From an uncultured Tropicimonas sp. (lineage in GTDB: Bacteria > Pseudomonadota > Alphaproteobacteria > Rhodobacterales > Rhodobacteraceae): a DNA stretch of 64,000 nt. A model generated the notes under the pieces. The model was given only the letters and a program-made list of their open reading frames with translations. It did not search any database and was not told where the DNA came from. Where the stretch lies: positions 124,001 to 188,000 of the forward strand of contig CANMIP010000003.1 of assembly GCA_947497945.1 (NCBI GenBank), read 5' to 3'. Each line of letters begins with the position of its first letter. The stretch's first letter is position 1. The translations under genes and the position numbers were made by a program. This document shows positions 10,037-20,517 of the stretch, piece after piece.

Positions 10037-10327
10037 GGCGGTCGGGTCCGGTGGATGTCGGATGCGATGCAGGGCGGCGAACCGAGGGGCGCGACGATCC
10101 GTTCGCGGTCATTGGGGTTGCGCGATGAAAGGCACTGACTCTCGGTCGAAGGCCGCCGTCTCTCGGCGATTGCTTGCAATGCCCTGTCGAAAGGGCATTG
10201 CCAACACTGCCCGAGAAGCAGCGCCGGACCGTCACAGCGGTCCGTCGCGGGCACGGCTAACGTCGGTGCGTATTGCAACGGCAGTGAAGGTCCGTTCCGT
10301 CCGCAGCGCGCATTTGTCCTGCCTGGC

Positions 10328-11884
10328 TCACTCGGCCGCGCGCAGCTCTGTCTGCCCGTCCGATTGTCTCCAGATCTGGTAGCTTCGCCCCGCCTCGGTC
10401 GTGACCCAGTCACCAACCTCGCCTGACGGCCAGATCACCCTCGCCTCGACCTCCTTCAGCGCGCCGAGCCCGAAATGCTCCGGCAGAGCGCGGCCGGAGA
10501 CATGCCCTCCGCCCGAGGTAATCTCCCGCGCCACAACCCGCCCGTCAGGCAGGCGCAGCTCGATCCAGGCGCCGATGGCAAACCCGTTCACGCCGTCCTG
10601 GCGCGGCAGCAGCCCGATCCAGTCCCCCGCCCCGTCTGTCGCGTTTCGATAGAGCTCCAACGGCGCGCGGCGGTTGTTGACCACCAGGTCGAGCAATCCG
10701 TCGCCATCGAAATCCGCCAGCGCCGCACCGCGAGACCGGTCCATCGTCGCCAACCCGGCCTCGACCGAGTGTTCGACAAAGCGCCCATCCTCTTGCTGAA
10801 TCAACAGGTTGTTCGGATCGTTGATGGCATTGCTCGGCATCTGGTCGACATTGCCCTTGGCGATGAAGAGATCGTCGCGCCCATCATTGTTCACGTCACC
10901 GAACTGCGCCGTCCAGCCGGTCGAGGGGCGGCCATCCTCGCCGATATGCGGCCGCTGTGCGAAGGTGCCGATGGAGAAAGGTGCCTGCGCGTAGCCAGAG
11001 CGCCCCTCCGACAGCAGCGTCAGCTGGTCCGCCATCGAGGTCAGCACAAGGTCGGGCCGGCCATCGCCGGAGATGTCGCGGCTGGCAATGCCCATTCCCC
11101 AGATGGAAATCCGCGTCCAGCCGTCTTCCTCGCCCAGCAGGCGCGGCTCGCCCTCCATGCGCCACATCTGCTCCTCGCCCGCGCGCACGTAGTAATGCCG
11201 GTCATTGGAGACGCGCAGATCCGCGCGCCCCTCCCGCATCCAGTCCGAGAACAGCATGGATAGAGCGCAGAAGCCCGGTTCGAGGATCATAGGCGGGCCG
11301 TAATGATCGCCGTCGGGACGGTGCAGCTCGTTGACATCGCAGGCCTCGAACGGGCCATCGGGATTGTCACGATCGACGTAATTGCCAATGGCCAGCGTCG
11401 GTAGGAGATTGCCCGCCTCCCAGGTCGCCGAAAAAGCCGTCGACCAGCGGTCCCCGCCCTCGAAACCGAGCTGCGCACCAACCTCCTCGAAGCTGCAGTC
11501 GCCCTGCCCTTTCAGCAGCGTGTTTGCGCCGACGCGCAGCACGGCGAGATCGAGGAGACCGTCGCCGTCGAAATCGAGCGGATAGGCTCCGGTCACCCGG
11601 GTCAGCTCTGGCAGGTCCTCGCCGGTTTCGAAGGCGAAAGGCGCCCCCGGCCCCGCGATCCGGTTCACGAAGAGCCGCGCCGGGTCCGCGCCGCCGGCGG
11701 CATAGATCTCCGGGCGGTGGTCGCCATTGCAGTCGAACACCGCCACGCCGCCACCGACGAAATGCTCCCATCCGCCAGAATAGACATGCTCGACCGGAAG
11801 GGCCGCGCGCTCATCCACGAACCGGACCTCCGCCATCGCCGGAAACGCCCCGGCCAGCAGGACGAGAACAGCAACCGTCCTCAT
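10328..11884 (-). CDS. CRTAC1 / FG-GAP (VCBS repeat) protein with ASPIC/UnbV-type C-terminus
   Basis: Repeated DxDGDGxxD motifs (FDFDGDGLLDLAV, DISGDGRPDLVL, DVNNDGRDDLFI, DFDGDGLLDLVV); signal peptide. Confidence 0.85.
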   Translation of the reverse strand: MRTVAVLVLLAGAFPAMAEVRFVDERAALPVEHVYSGGWEHFVGGGVAVFDCNGDHRPEIYAAGGADPARLFVNRIAGPGAPFAFETGEDLPELTRVTGAYPLDFDGDGLLDLAVLRVGANTLLKGQGDCSFEEVGAQLGFEGGDRWSTAFSATWEAGNLLPTLAIGNYVDRDNPDGPFEACDVNELHRPDGDHYGPPMILEPGFCALSMLFSDWMREGRADLRVSNDRHYYVRAGEEQMWRMEGEPRLLGEEDGWTRISIWGMGIASRDISGDGRPDLVLTSMADQLTLLSEGRSGYAQAPFSIGTFAQRPHIGEDGRPSTGWTAQFGDVNNDGRDDLFIAKGNVDQMPSNAINDPNNLLIQQEDGRFVEHSVEAGLATMDRSRGAALADFDGDGLLDLVVNNRRAPLELYRNATDGAGDWIGLLPRQDGVNGFAIGAWIELRLPDGRVVAREITSGGGHVSGRALPEHFGLGALKEVEARVIWPSGEVGDWVTTEAGRSYQIWRQSDGQTELRAAE

Positions 11885-13146
11885 TGACCCGCCTCCCGCA
11901 CAAGGGCCTCGCTCGCCGCCGCCAATGCCAGCGTTGCGGCGCCGCGCGCCCAGACAAGGTCGCCCCAGGCGAAGGCCTCTATCCGCGGCAGCACCCGCGC
12001 CTTGTTCAGCGTCAGCGCGCGGGCCTCGGCCAGCACATCCTCAGCATAGAGATAGTCGTATTTCATCCGCGCCCCCGACAGGATCACAAGCGATGGATCG
12101 AAGAGGTTGATGACATTGGCAATCCCGGCCGACAGGAACCGCCCTGCCCGACGGAAGATCGTCCGTGCCGCCTCGTTGCCGGCCTTGGCCTGGTCATAGA
12201 GGCTTTCGAGGATCACCTGCGCGGAGCCCGAGGCCGTCCGGTGCAGGTCCAGCGCCACCGATGCCTCGCGGACCAATGCGTAATCGGAGACATAGGCCTC
12301 AAGGCAGCCGCGCTGGCCGCAACGGCAGAGCGCCCCGTCGAGTTGCACCTTGGTATGGCCCAGCTCCATGCCGACTGAATGGGCGCCGCGATAGAGCTGG
12401 TGATTCATCACCAACCCCATCCCGACGCCATATTCCAGCGTGATCACCGCGAAATCGGCCAAGCCGCGCCCGGCACCATACCAGAGCTCGGCCAGGGTCA
12501 GCAGGTTGGCATCATTGTCGACCTGCACCGGCAGGCCGAGCCGCGCCGACATCAGCTCGGCGATCGGGATCTCGGTGCCGCGGATGATCGGCGACCAGAG
12601 CGCCATGCCGCGCGCATGGTCGACGATGCCCGGCACGCCGAGCCCTACCCCCGAAATCTGTGCCCGCTCCATCCCGGCCTTGTCCAGCAACTCGCGCAGC
12701 AGGCTCTCCGTCTCCTCGACAAGCAGCTCGACCTCGGCGCGCAGGCTCACGCGGTGCAGGCTCGCCTCAACCACGGTGCGGCCGGCAAAATCGATGATCA
12801 CGCCGGAATGGGTCAGGTCGCTGAGCTTGAGCCCGACGACATAGCCCGCCTCCGGACGCACCGCCAACGCCACTGGCGGCCGTCCACGCCCCCCCGGCTC
12901 GCGGGGCGCCTCGACCTCGGCCAGCAGCCCCGCCCCGAGCAGGTCGGAGACCAGGGTGGAAACCGAGGCCGGGCTCACGGCGAGATGCTTGGCGACATCG
13001 ATTCGCGGGATTTCCCCCTGCGAACGGACGCAGTCGAAGACCTGCTGGCGCAACGGCGGCGCCGTCGAATCATGGGCCGGAACGATCGGACCACAGCCCG
13101 CTCCAGGCAGAGTGATCTTGTCGGAGTCTCCAGCAAGGCCTTGCAT
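11881..13146 (-). CDS. ROK family transcriptional regulator (XylR-like)
   Basis: N-terminal wHTH; ROK motifs GVGLGVPGIVDHARG and CRCGQRGCLEAYVS; divergent from xylF. Confidence 0.87.
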   Translation of the reverse strand: MQGLAGDSDKITLPGAGCGPIVPAHDSTAPPLRQQVFDCVRSQGEIPRIDVAKHLAVSPASVSTLVSDLLGAGLLAEVEAPREPGGRGRPPVALAVRPEAGYVVGLKLSDLTHSGVIIDFAGRTVVEASLHRVSLRAEVELLVEETESLLRELLDKAGMERAQISGVGLGVPGIVDHARGMALWSPIIRGTEIPIAELMSARLGLPVQVDNDANLLTLAELWYGAGRGLADFAVITLEYGVGMGLVMNHQLYRGAHSVGMELGHTKVQLDGALCRCGQRGCLEAYVSDYALVREASVALDLHRTASGSAQVILESLYDQAKAGNEAARTIFRRAGRFLSAGIANVINLFDPSLVILSGARMKYDYLYAEDVLAEARALTLNKARVLPRIEAFAWGDLVWARGAATLALAAASEALVREAGQ

Positions 13147-13264
13147 ATTTCCTTCACTCCACCAATAAAATACCATTCTGCACTGCAGCAGATGTGACCG
13201 CAAACACGCAATACAGCTGGATTTTAGCCCAGAACTGCCCGAACAGTGCATGATGAGGCAATTT

Positions 13265-13280
13265 TTATTTTGACAAATAA
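13265..13280. promoter_or_regulatory. Palindromic operator candidate for the ROK regulator
   Basis: TTATTT-TGAC-AAATAA in the ROK/xylF intergenic region. Confidence 0.5.
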
Positions 13281-13370
13281 ATTAATTCGGTCAATCTTTT
13301 TATGCGCAGGCCAAGGGGGAGTCTCATGGTCTGCCTGCCCAACACGCAGGGCAAAATTCGGGAGGAATTC

Positions 13371-14396
13371 ATGCGTAATCTTTTCATCGCGGCTGCCGCA
13401 CTGACGACCGCTTTCACCACGACCGCGCTTGCGCAAGATCTTACAGTCGGCGTTTCCTGGTCGAACTTCCAGGAAGAGCGCTGGAAGACGGACGAGGCCG
13501 CCATGGTCGCCGCTCTTGAAGCCGCCGGCGCCAAATACGTTTCGGCAGACGCCCAGTCGTCCGCGTCCAAGCAGCTTGCCGATGTCGAGGCGCTGATTGC
13601 CCAGGGCATCGACGCGCTGATCCTGCTGGCGCAGGACACCGAAGCCGCCATCCCCGCCGTGGCCCTGGCCGCTGACGAGGGTATCCCGGTTGTCGGCTAT
13701 GACCGCCTGGTCGCCGATCCGCGCGCCTTCTACCTGACCTTCGACAATGTCGAAGTTGGCCGGATGCAGGCCCGCGCTGTCTTCGAAGCCATGCCCAAGG
13801 GCAACTACGTGATGATCAAGGGCTCGCCCACCGACCCGAACGCAGACTTCCTGCGCGGCGGTCAGCAAGAGATCATCCAGGCGGCTGTTGACAGCGGCGA
13901 CATCACCATCGTCGGCGAAGCCTATACCGATGGCTGGCTGCCCGCCAACGCACAGCGCAACATGGAGCAGATCCTGACTGCGCAGGACAACAAGGTCGAC
14001 GCCGTTGTCGCCTCCAATGACGGCACCGCCGGTGGCGTTGTCGCAGCCCTGACCGCTCAGGGCATGGAAGGTATCCCGGTTTCCGGTCAGGACGGCGACC
14101 ATGCCGCGCTGAACCGCGTTGCCCTGGGCACCCAGACCGTTTCGGTCTTCAAGGACGCCCGCGACCTCGGCCGCAACGCCGCGGAAATCGCTGTTGCTCT
14201 GGCCGGTGGCACCGCCATGGGTGATATCGACGGCGCGGCCGAGTGGACGTCGCCCGATGGCGTGACCATGACTGCCAAGTTCCTGGCCCCGGTTCCGGTG
14301 ACCCAGGAAAACCTCAGCTTCGTGACCGATGCCGGATGGATCTCGGTCGAGAAGCTCTGCCAGGGCGTCGAGAACGGCCCGGCCCCCTGTAACTGA
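13371..14396 (+). CDS. xylF: D-xylose ABC transporter substrate-binding protein
   Basis: Signal peptide MRNLFIAAAALTTAFTTTALAQ; TVGVSWSNFQEERWKTDEAA; followed by xylHGBA. Confidence 0.92.
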   Translation: MRNLFIAAAALTTAFTTTALAQDLTVGVSWSNFQEERWKTDEAAMVAALEAAGAKYVSADAQSSASKQLADVEALIAQGIDALILLAQDTEAAIPAVALAADEGIPVVGYDRLVADPRAFYLTFDNVEVGRMQARAVFEAMPKGNYVMIKGSPTDPNADFLRGGQQEIIQAAVDSGDITIVGEAYTDGWLPANAQRNMEQILTAQDNKVDAVVASNDGTAGGVVAALTAQGMEGIPVSGQDGDHAALNRVALGTQTVSVFKDARDLGRNAAEIAVALAGGTAMGDIDGAAEWTSPDGVTMTAKFLAPVPVTQENLSFVTDAGWISVEKLCQGVENGPAPCN

Positions 14397-14423
14397 CCCA
14401 CACTCACGTAACTGAAACGAACA

Positions 14424-14448
14424 GCCCCCGCCGATCACGGCGGGGGCA
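14424..14448 (+). terminator. GC-rich stem-loop between xylF and xylH
   Basis: GCCCCCGCC-gatcac-GGCGGGGGC inverted repeat, no T-run; probably an mRNA-stabilising or attenuating element. Confidence 0.6.
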
Positions 14449-14479
14449 CTCGAAACGCGCATCCCGGAGAGCGCCCATC

Positions 14480-15778
14480 ATGGCTGACCAGAACGCCCCC
14501 AGCGACCTGCCGCAGCACACCCGCCGGAACATCCTCGACACACTTGAAATAGACAGACGCCTGCTCGGAATGATCGGAGCCTTTGTCGTCATCTGTCTCG
14601 TGTTTCACTTCTGGACGGGCGGCAGATTCCTGACCCCTCGCAATATCTTCAACCTGACAATCCAGACCGTTTCCGTCGCCATCATGGCAACCGGCATGGT
14701 CTTCGTCATCGTCACCCGCCATATCGACCTCAGCGTCGGTGCCCTGCTGGCCACCTGTTCGGCCATGATGGGCATGACCATGACGACCTGGTTGCCGAAT
14801 GTCTTCGGCGTCGATCTCGGGTCCCCCATCATTGCCCCCATCGCGATCCTCGTCGGAGCGGTTGTCGGCACCGCCATCGGGGCCTTCCATGGCTGGTTGA
14901 TCGGGTATCTGACGATCCCGGCCTTCATCGTCACGCTGGGCGGCCTCTTCGTGTGGCGCAACGTCGCCTGGCACCTCTCGAGTGGCCAGACACTCGGCCC
15001 GCTCGACCCGACCTTCCTCAAGCTCGGCGGAACCTCCGGCACGCTCGGCGCGACCGGCAGCTGGATCCTCGGGATCATCGCGGCCGGGTTCGTCCTCTAC
15101 CTGCTGTTCAACGCCCGCCGCAGCAAGATCGCGCACGGTTTCCCGGTGAAACCCGTCTGGGCAGAGCTGACCATCGCGGGTGCTGTCGCAGGCGCCATCC
15201 TCGGCTTCGTCAAGATTCTCAACTCCTACGAGATCCCGACCCGGCGTCTGGCACGCGAGTTCGCCGCGGCAGGCCAGGAAATGCCCGAAGGCTACACCGA
15301 GGCCTATGGCGTTCCCTATTCCGTGTTGATCCTGATTGTCGTGGCGCTTGTCATGACCGTGGTCGCACAGCGTACCCGTCTTGGCCGCTACATCTTCGCC
15401 ACCGGTGGCAACCCCGAGGCGGCATCCCTCTCGGGTATCGACACCAAGCTGCTGACGGTCAAGATCTTCGCCATTGTCGGCTTCCTCTGCGCCATCTCGG
15501 CGGTCGTCGCCTCTGCGCGCCTGACTTATCACACCAATGATATCGGCACGCTGGACGAACTGCGCGTCATCGCGGCGGCTGTCATCGGCGGCACGGCCCT
15601 CTCGGGCGGCTTCGGCACGATCTACGGCGCCATCCTCGGCGCGCTGATCATGCAGTCGCTGCAATCGGGCATGGCCATGGTCGGCGTCGAAGCGCCCTAT
15701 CAGAACATCGTCGTCGGCATCGTCCTGGTGCTCGCCGTCTATGTCGACATCCTCTATCGCAAGCGGACGGGAGACTGA
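14480..15778 (+). CDS. xylH: Xylose ABC transporter permease
   Basis: 432 aa multi-TM; RHIDLSVGALLATCSAMMG; AAVIGGTALSGGFGTIYGAILGALIM. Confidence 0.92.
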   Translation: MADQNAPSDLPQHTRRNILDTLEIDRRLLGMIGAFVVICLVFHFWTGGRFLTPRNIFNLTIQTVSVAIMATGMVFVIVTRHIDLSVGALLATCSAMMGMTMTTWLPNVFGVDLGSPIIAPIAILVGAVVGTAIGAFHGWLIGYLTIPAFIVTLGGLFVWRNVAWHLSSGQTLGPLDPTFLKLGGTSGTLGATGSWILGIIAAGFVLYLLFNARRSKIAHGFPVKPVWAELTIAGAVAGAILGFVKILNSYEIPTRRLAREFAAAGQEMPEGYTEAYGVPYSVLILIVVALVMTVVAQRTRLGRYIFATGGNPEAASLSGIDTKLLTVKIFAIVGFLCAISAVVASARLTYHTNDIGTLDELRVIAAAVIGGTALSGGFGTIYGAILGALIMQSLQSGMAMVGVEAPYQNIVVGIVLVLAVYVDILYRKRTGD

Positions 15779-15781
15779 CCC

Positions 15782-16555
15782 ATGCCACTTGATACCTCAG
15801 AACGCGGCACGCCCCTGCTGGAGATGCGCAACATGCGCAAGAGCTTCGGCGGCATCCATGCCGTGGAAGACGTCTCGATCGATCTCTATCCGGGCGAGGT
15901 CATGGGGGTTCTCGGCCATAACGGCGCCGGCAAGTCGGTGCTGATGAAGATGCTCTCGGGCGCCTATCCGCGCGATGGCGGCCAGATCCTCATCAATGGC
16001 GAGGAAGCGCATATCGAGAACCCGCGGGATGCGCGCTCCTACAATATCGAGACGATCTACCAGACGCTTGCGCTGGCCGACAATCTCGACGCCGCCTCCA
16101 ACCTGTTCCTGGGGCGCGAACTGGTCACCCCTCTTGGCCTCGTGGACGACGCCAAGATGGAATCCGAGACGCGCAAGATCATGAACCGGCTCAACCCCAA
16201 CTTCCAGCGTTTCCACACGCCGGTCTCGGGGCTCTCGGGCGGCCAGCGGCAATCCGTCGCCATCTCCCGTGCGGTCTATTTCAACGCCAAGATCCTGATT
16301 ATGGACGAACCCACTGCCGCGCTCGGAGTCGAGGAAACGGCCATGGTGGCCCGCCTCATCGACGAGCTGAAGGCGCAGGGACTCGGCATCCTGCTGATCG
16401 ACCATGACATCCACCAGGTGAAGGCGCTCTGCGACCGGGCTTCGGTGATGAAGAATGGCAAGCTGGTCGGCACGGTGCGGGTCAATGAAGTCACCGAGGA
16501 TGACATCCTCGGCATGATCATCCTGGGCAAGAACCCGGAGAATGGAGTGGAGTAA
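15782..16555 (+). CDS. xylG: Sugar ABC transporter ATP-binding protein (single NBD)
   Basis: Walker [13 protein letters not shown]; signature [15 protein letters not shown]; position in xyl cluster. Confidence 0.88.
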   Translation: MPLDTSERGTPLLEMRNMRKSFGGIHAVEDVSIDLYPGEVMGVLGHNGAGKSVLMKMLSGAYPRDGGQILINGEEAHIENPRDARSYNIETIYQTLALADNLDAASNLFLGRELVTPLGLVDDAKMESETRKIMNRLNPNFQRFHTPVSGLSGGQRQSVAISRAVYFNAKILIMDEPTAALGVEETAMVARLIDELKAQGLGILLIDHDIHQVKALCDRASVMKNGKLVGTVRVNEVTEDDILGMIILGKNPENGVE

Positions 16556-17994
16556 TGTTTATCGGTCTGGACCTCGGGACATCTGGTCTCAAGGCGCTCT
16601 TGATCGACGAAGACCAGAAGGTCATCGCCGAAGCCACGGCGCCGCTTACCGTCTCACGCCCCGCAGCGGGCTGGTCGGAACAGGCGCCGGCGGATTGGCT
16701 GGCTGCTGCCTCGGCGGCGATGGACGGGCTGGCCGCCGCGTCCTCGCTGTCGGGTGTCAAGGGCATCGGGCTCTCGGGCCAGATGCATGGCGCCACGCTG
16801 CTGGACGCATCGGACGACGTGCTGCGCCCCTGCATGCTCTGGAACGACACGCGCTCCTATGAAGAGGCCGCGGTGCTCGACGCCGCCCCGCTCTGGCGCG
16901 AAATCTCCGGCAATATCGTCTTCCCGGGCTTCACCGCACCAAAGGTAATGTGGGTTCAGAAGAACGAGCCGGAAGTCTTTGACAAACTGGCAAAAGTCCT
17001 GCTTCCGAAAGACTATCTCCGGCTCTGGCTGACCGGCGAATATGTCTCCGAGATGTCGGATGCCGCCGGCACCTCCTGGCTCGACACCGGCAAGCGGGAC
17101 TGGTCGGACGCGCTGCTGGCCGGCTCCGATCTCAGCCGGGACCACATGCCGAGCCTCGTTGAAGGCGCCGAAGCCTCTGGAACGCTGCGCAAGGAGTTGG
17201 CGGATCGCTGGGGCCTGCCCGGCAATGTCGTGGTTGCCGGCGGCGGCGGCGACAATGCCGCGTCCGCCGTGGGCGTTGGCGTGGTCAATGCCGGCGAGGC
17301 CTTCATTTCGCTCGGCACTTCGGGCGTGCTCTTCGCCGCCTCGGATGCCTACCAGCCGGACCCGGCGACGGCCGTGCACACTTTCTGCCACGCCCTGCCC
17401 GACACCTGGCACCAGATGGGCGTGATCCTCGCGGCCACCGATGCGCTGAACTGGTACGCGAACCTCGTCGGCTCGGATGCGGCAACGCTCACCGGCACGC
17501 TGGGCGAGCTGCGCAGTCCCGGTCGCGCGATGTTCCTGCCCTATCTCGGCGGCGAGCGGACCCCGCATAACGACGCCCAGATCCGCGGCGCCTTCACCGG
17601 GCTGGAACATGCCACGGACCAGACAGCCGGCGCCGTTGCCGTGCTCGAAGGCGTGACCCACGCCGTGAAGGACAGCTATGACGCGCTGGCCTCGACCGGG
17701 ACGAAATTCGAGCGGCTCATTGCCGTGGGCGGCGGCTCGCGCTCGGTCTACTGGCTTCAGGCCATCGCCACCTCGCTCGACATGCCGGTGCAGGTGCCGG
17801 TTGCCGGCGATTTCGGCGGCGCGTTCGGCGCGGCACGCCTTGCGCTCATGGCCGCCACCGGCGCCGGGGCCGAGATCGCGACCATCCCGGAAATCTCCAA
17901 GGTGGTCGAGCCGGTCAAGGAACTCAAATCCGCTTTCGCCGATGCGCATGCGCGCTATCGCGACAGTTACCAAGCCCTCAGAGGTCTCTCATGA
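16555..17994 (+). CDS. xylB: Xylulokinase
   Basis: FGGY kinase: [49 protein letters not shown]. Confidence 0.95.
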   Translation: MFIGLDLGTSGLKALLIDEDQKVIAEATAPLTVSRPAAGWSEQAPADWLAAASAAMDGLAAASSLSGVKGIGLSGQMHGATLLDASDDVLRPCMLWNDTRSYEEAAVLDAAPLWREISGNIVFPGFTAPKVMWVQKNEPEVFDKLAKVLLPKDYLRLWLTGEYVSEMSDAAGTSWLDTGKRDWSDALLAGSDLSRDHMPSLVEGAEASGTLRKELADRWGLPGNVVVAGGGGDNAASAVGVGVVNAGEAFISLGTSGVLFAASDAYQPDPATAVHTFCHALPDTWHQMGVILAATDALNWYANLVGSDAATLTGTLGELRSPGRAMFLPYLGGERTPHNDAQIRGAFTGLEHATDQTAGAVAVLEGVTHAVKDSYDALASTGTKFERLIAVGGGSRSVYWLQAIATSLDMPVQVPVAGDFGGAFGAARLALMAATGAGAEIATIPEISKVVEPVKELKSAFADAHARYRDSYQALRGLS

Positions 17995-19295
17995 CAAACT
18001 TCTTCGACGGTATCGCACCGGTCAAATACGATCCCTCCAGCGAAAGCGACCTCGCCTTCCGCCACTACAACCCCGACGAGATCGTCATGGGCAAACGGAT
18101 GGAAGATCAGCTTCGTTTTGCCGTCGCCTATTGGCACAGCTTCGCCTGGGAAGGCGGCGACCCGTTTGGCGGCCGCACCTTCGAGCGGCCCTGGTATCCG
18201 CAAGACAACATGGCCAATGCAAAGCTCAAGGCGGATGCCGCCTTCGAGATGTTCGACATTCTCGGCCAGCCCTTCTTCTGCTTCCATGATGCAGACATCG
18301 TGCCCGGCGGCAGCAATTTCGCCGAGTACAAGCGCAACCTCGACGAGATCATCGACTATCTCGCCGAGAAGATGGACGGCAGCAGCACCAGGCTCCTCTG
18401 GGGCACGGCGAACATGTTCACCGACCGCCGCTTCATGTCGGGTGCCGCGACCAACCCCGACCCGGATGTCTTTGCCTGGTGCGCGGCGACGGTGAAATCC
18501 TGCATGGATGCGACGCTGAAACTCGGCGGGCAGAACTATGTGCTCTGGGGTGGGCGTGAAGGCTACGAGACGCTGCTCAACACCGATCTGGTGAAAGAGC
18601 GCAACCAGGCCGGACGCTTCCTGCAGATGGTCGTGGAGTACAAGAAGAAGATCGGCTTCGAGGGCCAGATCCTGATCGAACCGAAGCCGCAGGAGCCGTC
18701 GAAACATCAATATGACTACGATGTGAACACGGTCTATTCCTTCATCAAGGAGTTCGACCTCGAAGGCGAAGTGGCGATGAATATCGAGCAGGGCCACGCG
18801 ATCCTCGCTGGCCACAGCTTCGAGCATGAGCTGGCCATGGCGGCCGCGTTCGGCATCCTCGGCTCCATCGACATGAACAAGAACGACTACCAGTCCGGCT
18901 GGGACACCGATCAGTTCCCGACCAATGTGCCGGAAGTGGCGCTGGCCTATTACGAGATCTTGAAAGCGGGTGGCTTCACCACCGGCGGGACGAATTTCGA
19001 CGCCAAGCTGCGGCGCCAGTCGCTCGACGCCGAAGACCTGATCGCCGGCCATGTCGGTGCGATGGATGTCTGCGCACGCGGGCTGAAGGCGGCGGCGGCG
19101 ATGCTGGAAGATGGCGGCCTCGAAGCGGCCCGCGATGCCCGCTATGCCGGCTGGGACACCGATGCGAACAAGGCGATGCTGGCCTCCGGCACGCTGGAAA
19201 GCATCGCCGAACGGGTGATGGCCGAGGATATCAATCCCGCGCCGCTCTCGGGCCGGCAGGAACGGCTGGAAAACTACGTCAATCGTTTCGTCTGA
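17991..19295 (+). CDS. xylA: Xylose isomerase
   Basis: [45 protein letters not shown] motifs. Confidence 0.97.
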   Translation: MTNFFDGIAPVKYDPSSESDLAFRHYNPDEIVMGKRMEDQLRFAVAYWHSFAWEGGDPFGGRTFERPWYPQDNMANAKLKADAAFEMFDILGQPFFCFHDADIVPGGSNFAEYKRNLDEIIDYLAEKMDGSSTRLLWGTANMFTDRRFMSGAATNPDPDVFAWCAATVKSCMDATLKLGGQNYVLWGGREGYETLLNTDLVKERNQAGRFLQMVVEYKKKIGFEGQILIEPKPQEPSKHQYDYDVNTVYSFIKEFDLEGEVAMNIEQGHAILAGHSFEHELAMAAAFGILGSIDMNKNDYQSGWDTDQFPTNVPEVALAYYEILKAGGFTTGGTNFDAKLRRQSLDAEDLIAGHVGAMDVCARGLKAAAAMLEDGGLEAARDARYAGWDTDANKAMLASGTLESIAERVMAEDINPAPLSGRQERLENYVNRFV

Positions 19296-19322
19296 CACGC
19301 CCTGTAACCAGGACAGACACAG

Positions 19323-19356
19323 CAGGTGCCCCTCCGGGCGCCTGTTTCCTTTTTTG
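19323..19356 (+). terminator. Terminator of the xyl operon
   Basis: CAGGTGCCC-ctcc-GGGCGCCTG followed by TTTCCTTTTTT. Confidence 0.75.
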
Positions 19357-19642
19357 GGGGCAGGCAAAAGCGCGGCTTGTCTCCGCCAGTTTCCGGAAAG
19401 GAACGGATGGACGGCGCCACTGGCGGCAGCTTCAGTCATGCGCCCACCCCTTCACCGCCCCGCCGCAAACGCCCCGATCAGCCCAACCGTTTCCCTCCGC
19501 CGGGAAGCTGACAGGCAAAGGCTTGCCCAGCCGTCAATTCCGGACACGCGATCACGTGACAGTCCCGAACAATAGGCGTATAACGGCCACAACCGGCCGA
19601 AGCGCCGGATACGAGGCAATTCAGGCAACCAGGGGCAGTCTC

Positions 19643-20212
19643 ATGGACACAGGCACCTTTCTCTCTCGACGCAGCTTTCTCGCATCCGCCGCGGCAGGCA
19701 CGGCGCTGCTCTCCGGCTGTTCCAACGGGGTGAACTCCCAGGGCGGCGCGCGGATCGACCAGCGGGTGGACGCGACACGCTCTTTCCTCTTCTCCACCTA
19801 TCCCGGCACGGCACAGCTCGAACAGAAGGCTTCCGGCGTGCTCTACATGCCGCTGATCACCAAGGCCGGCTTCGGCGTTGGCGGCAGCTACGGGACAGGC
19901 GCGCTGCGGATCAACAATTCCACCGTGGACTACTACGAAGCGCTGCAGGCCAATGTCGGCTTCCAGATCGGCGCCCAGCAATACGCCCATGCACTCTTCT
20001 TCATGACCGCCGACGCGCTGCGGAACTTCCGCACCTCGCATGGCTGGTCCGTCGGGGCCGATGCCGAATATGCGCTGGTCGACCAGGGCGGCAACCTCTC
20101 GGCGGAGACGCTGACGACGCTGGAACCGGTCGTGGCGCTGGTCTTTGCCCAGGCAGGCCTGATCGCCGGCGCGACGCTTGGCGGGACGAAATACCGCCGG
20201 ATCATCCCCTGA
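19643..20212 (+). CDS. SYLF/Ysc84-domain lipid-binding protein (Tat lipoprotein)
   Basis: LSRRSFLASAAAGTALLSGC (Tat motif and lipobox); YPGTAQLEQKASGVLYMPLITKAGFGVGGSYGTGAL. Confidence 0.75.
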   Translation: MDTGTFLSRRSFLASAAAGTALLSGCSNGVNSQGGARIDQRVDATRSFLFSTYPGTAQLEQKASGVLYMPLITKAGFGVGGSYGTGALRINNSTVDYYEALQANVGFQIGAQQYAHALFFMTADALRNFRTSHGWSVGADAEYALVDQGGNLSAETLTTLEPVVALVFAQAGLIAGATLGGTKYRRIIP

Positions 20213-20517
20213 GCACCCCCCGACCTGTCCGGCCGGACAGGTTCCTGAAGAGATTCACGGGCGCCCGGGCTTGGGGCGACTGTGTTTTTCTGGGGGCCGC
20301 AAACCGTGTTGGTCGCCGATGCCCGTACGCAATGCTCATCACTCAGGCTACAGGGTAAGTCCGTCCGGCAAAGGAGAAGTTCGCCACGCAATCGATTTGA
20401 GAAAAGAAGCCTTGCTGGCCCCGTAGAGGGACCCTTTCAGCTCCATTTCCTCAAGAAATCGCGTATTTGCGCGAAGTGGTGGATTTCGGTTCAGGTTTTA
20501 GGCAAACCACCGCGGGA

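Noticed and set aside
13224-14462. 412-aa minus-strand ORF over xylF
   Set aside because: Shadow ORF; plus strand encodes a clear XylF with signal peptide.
16654-19439. Large minus-strand ORFs opposite xylB and xylA
   Set aside because: Antisense to convincing xylB/xylA; no recognisable domains.
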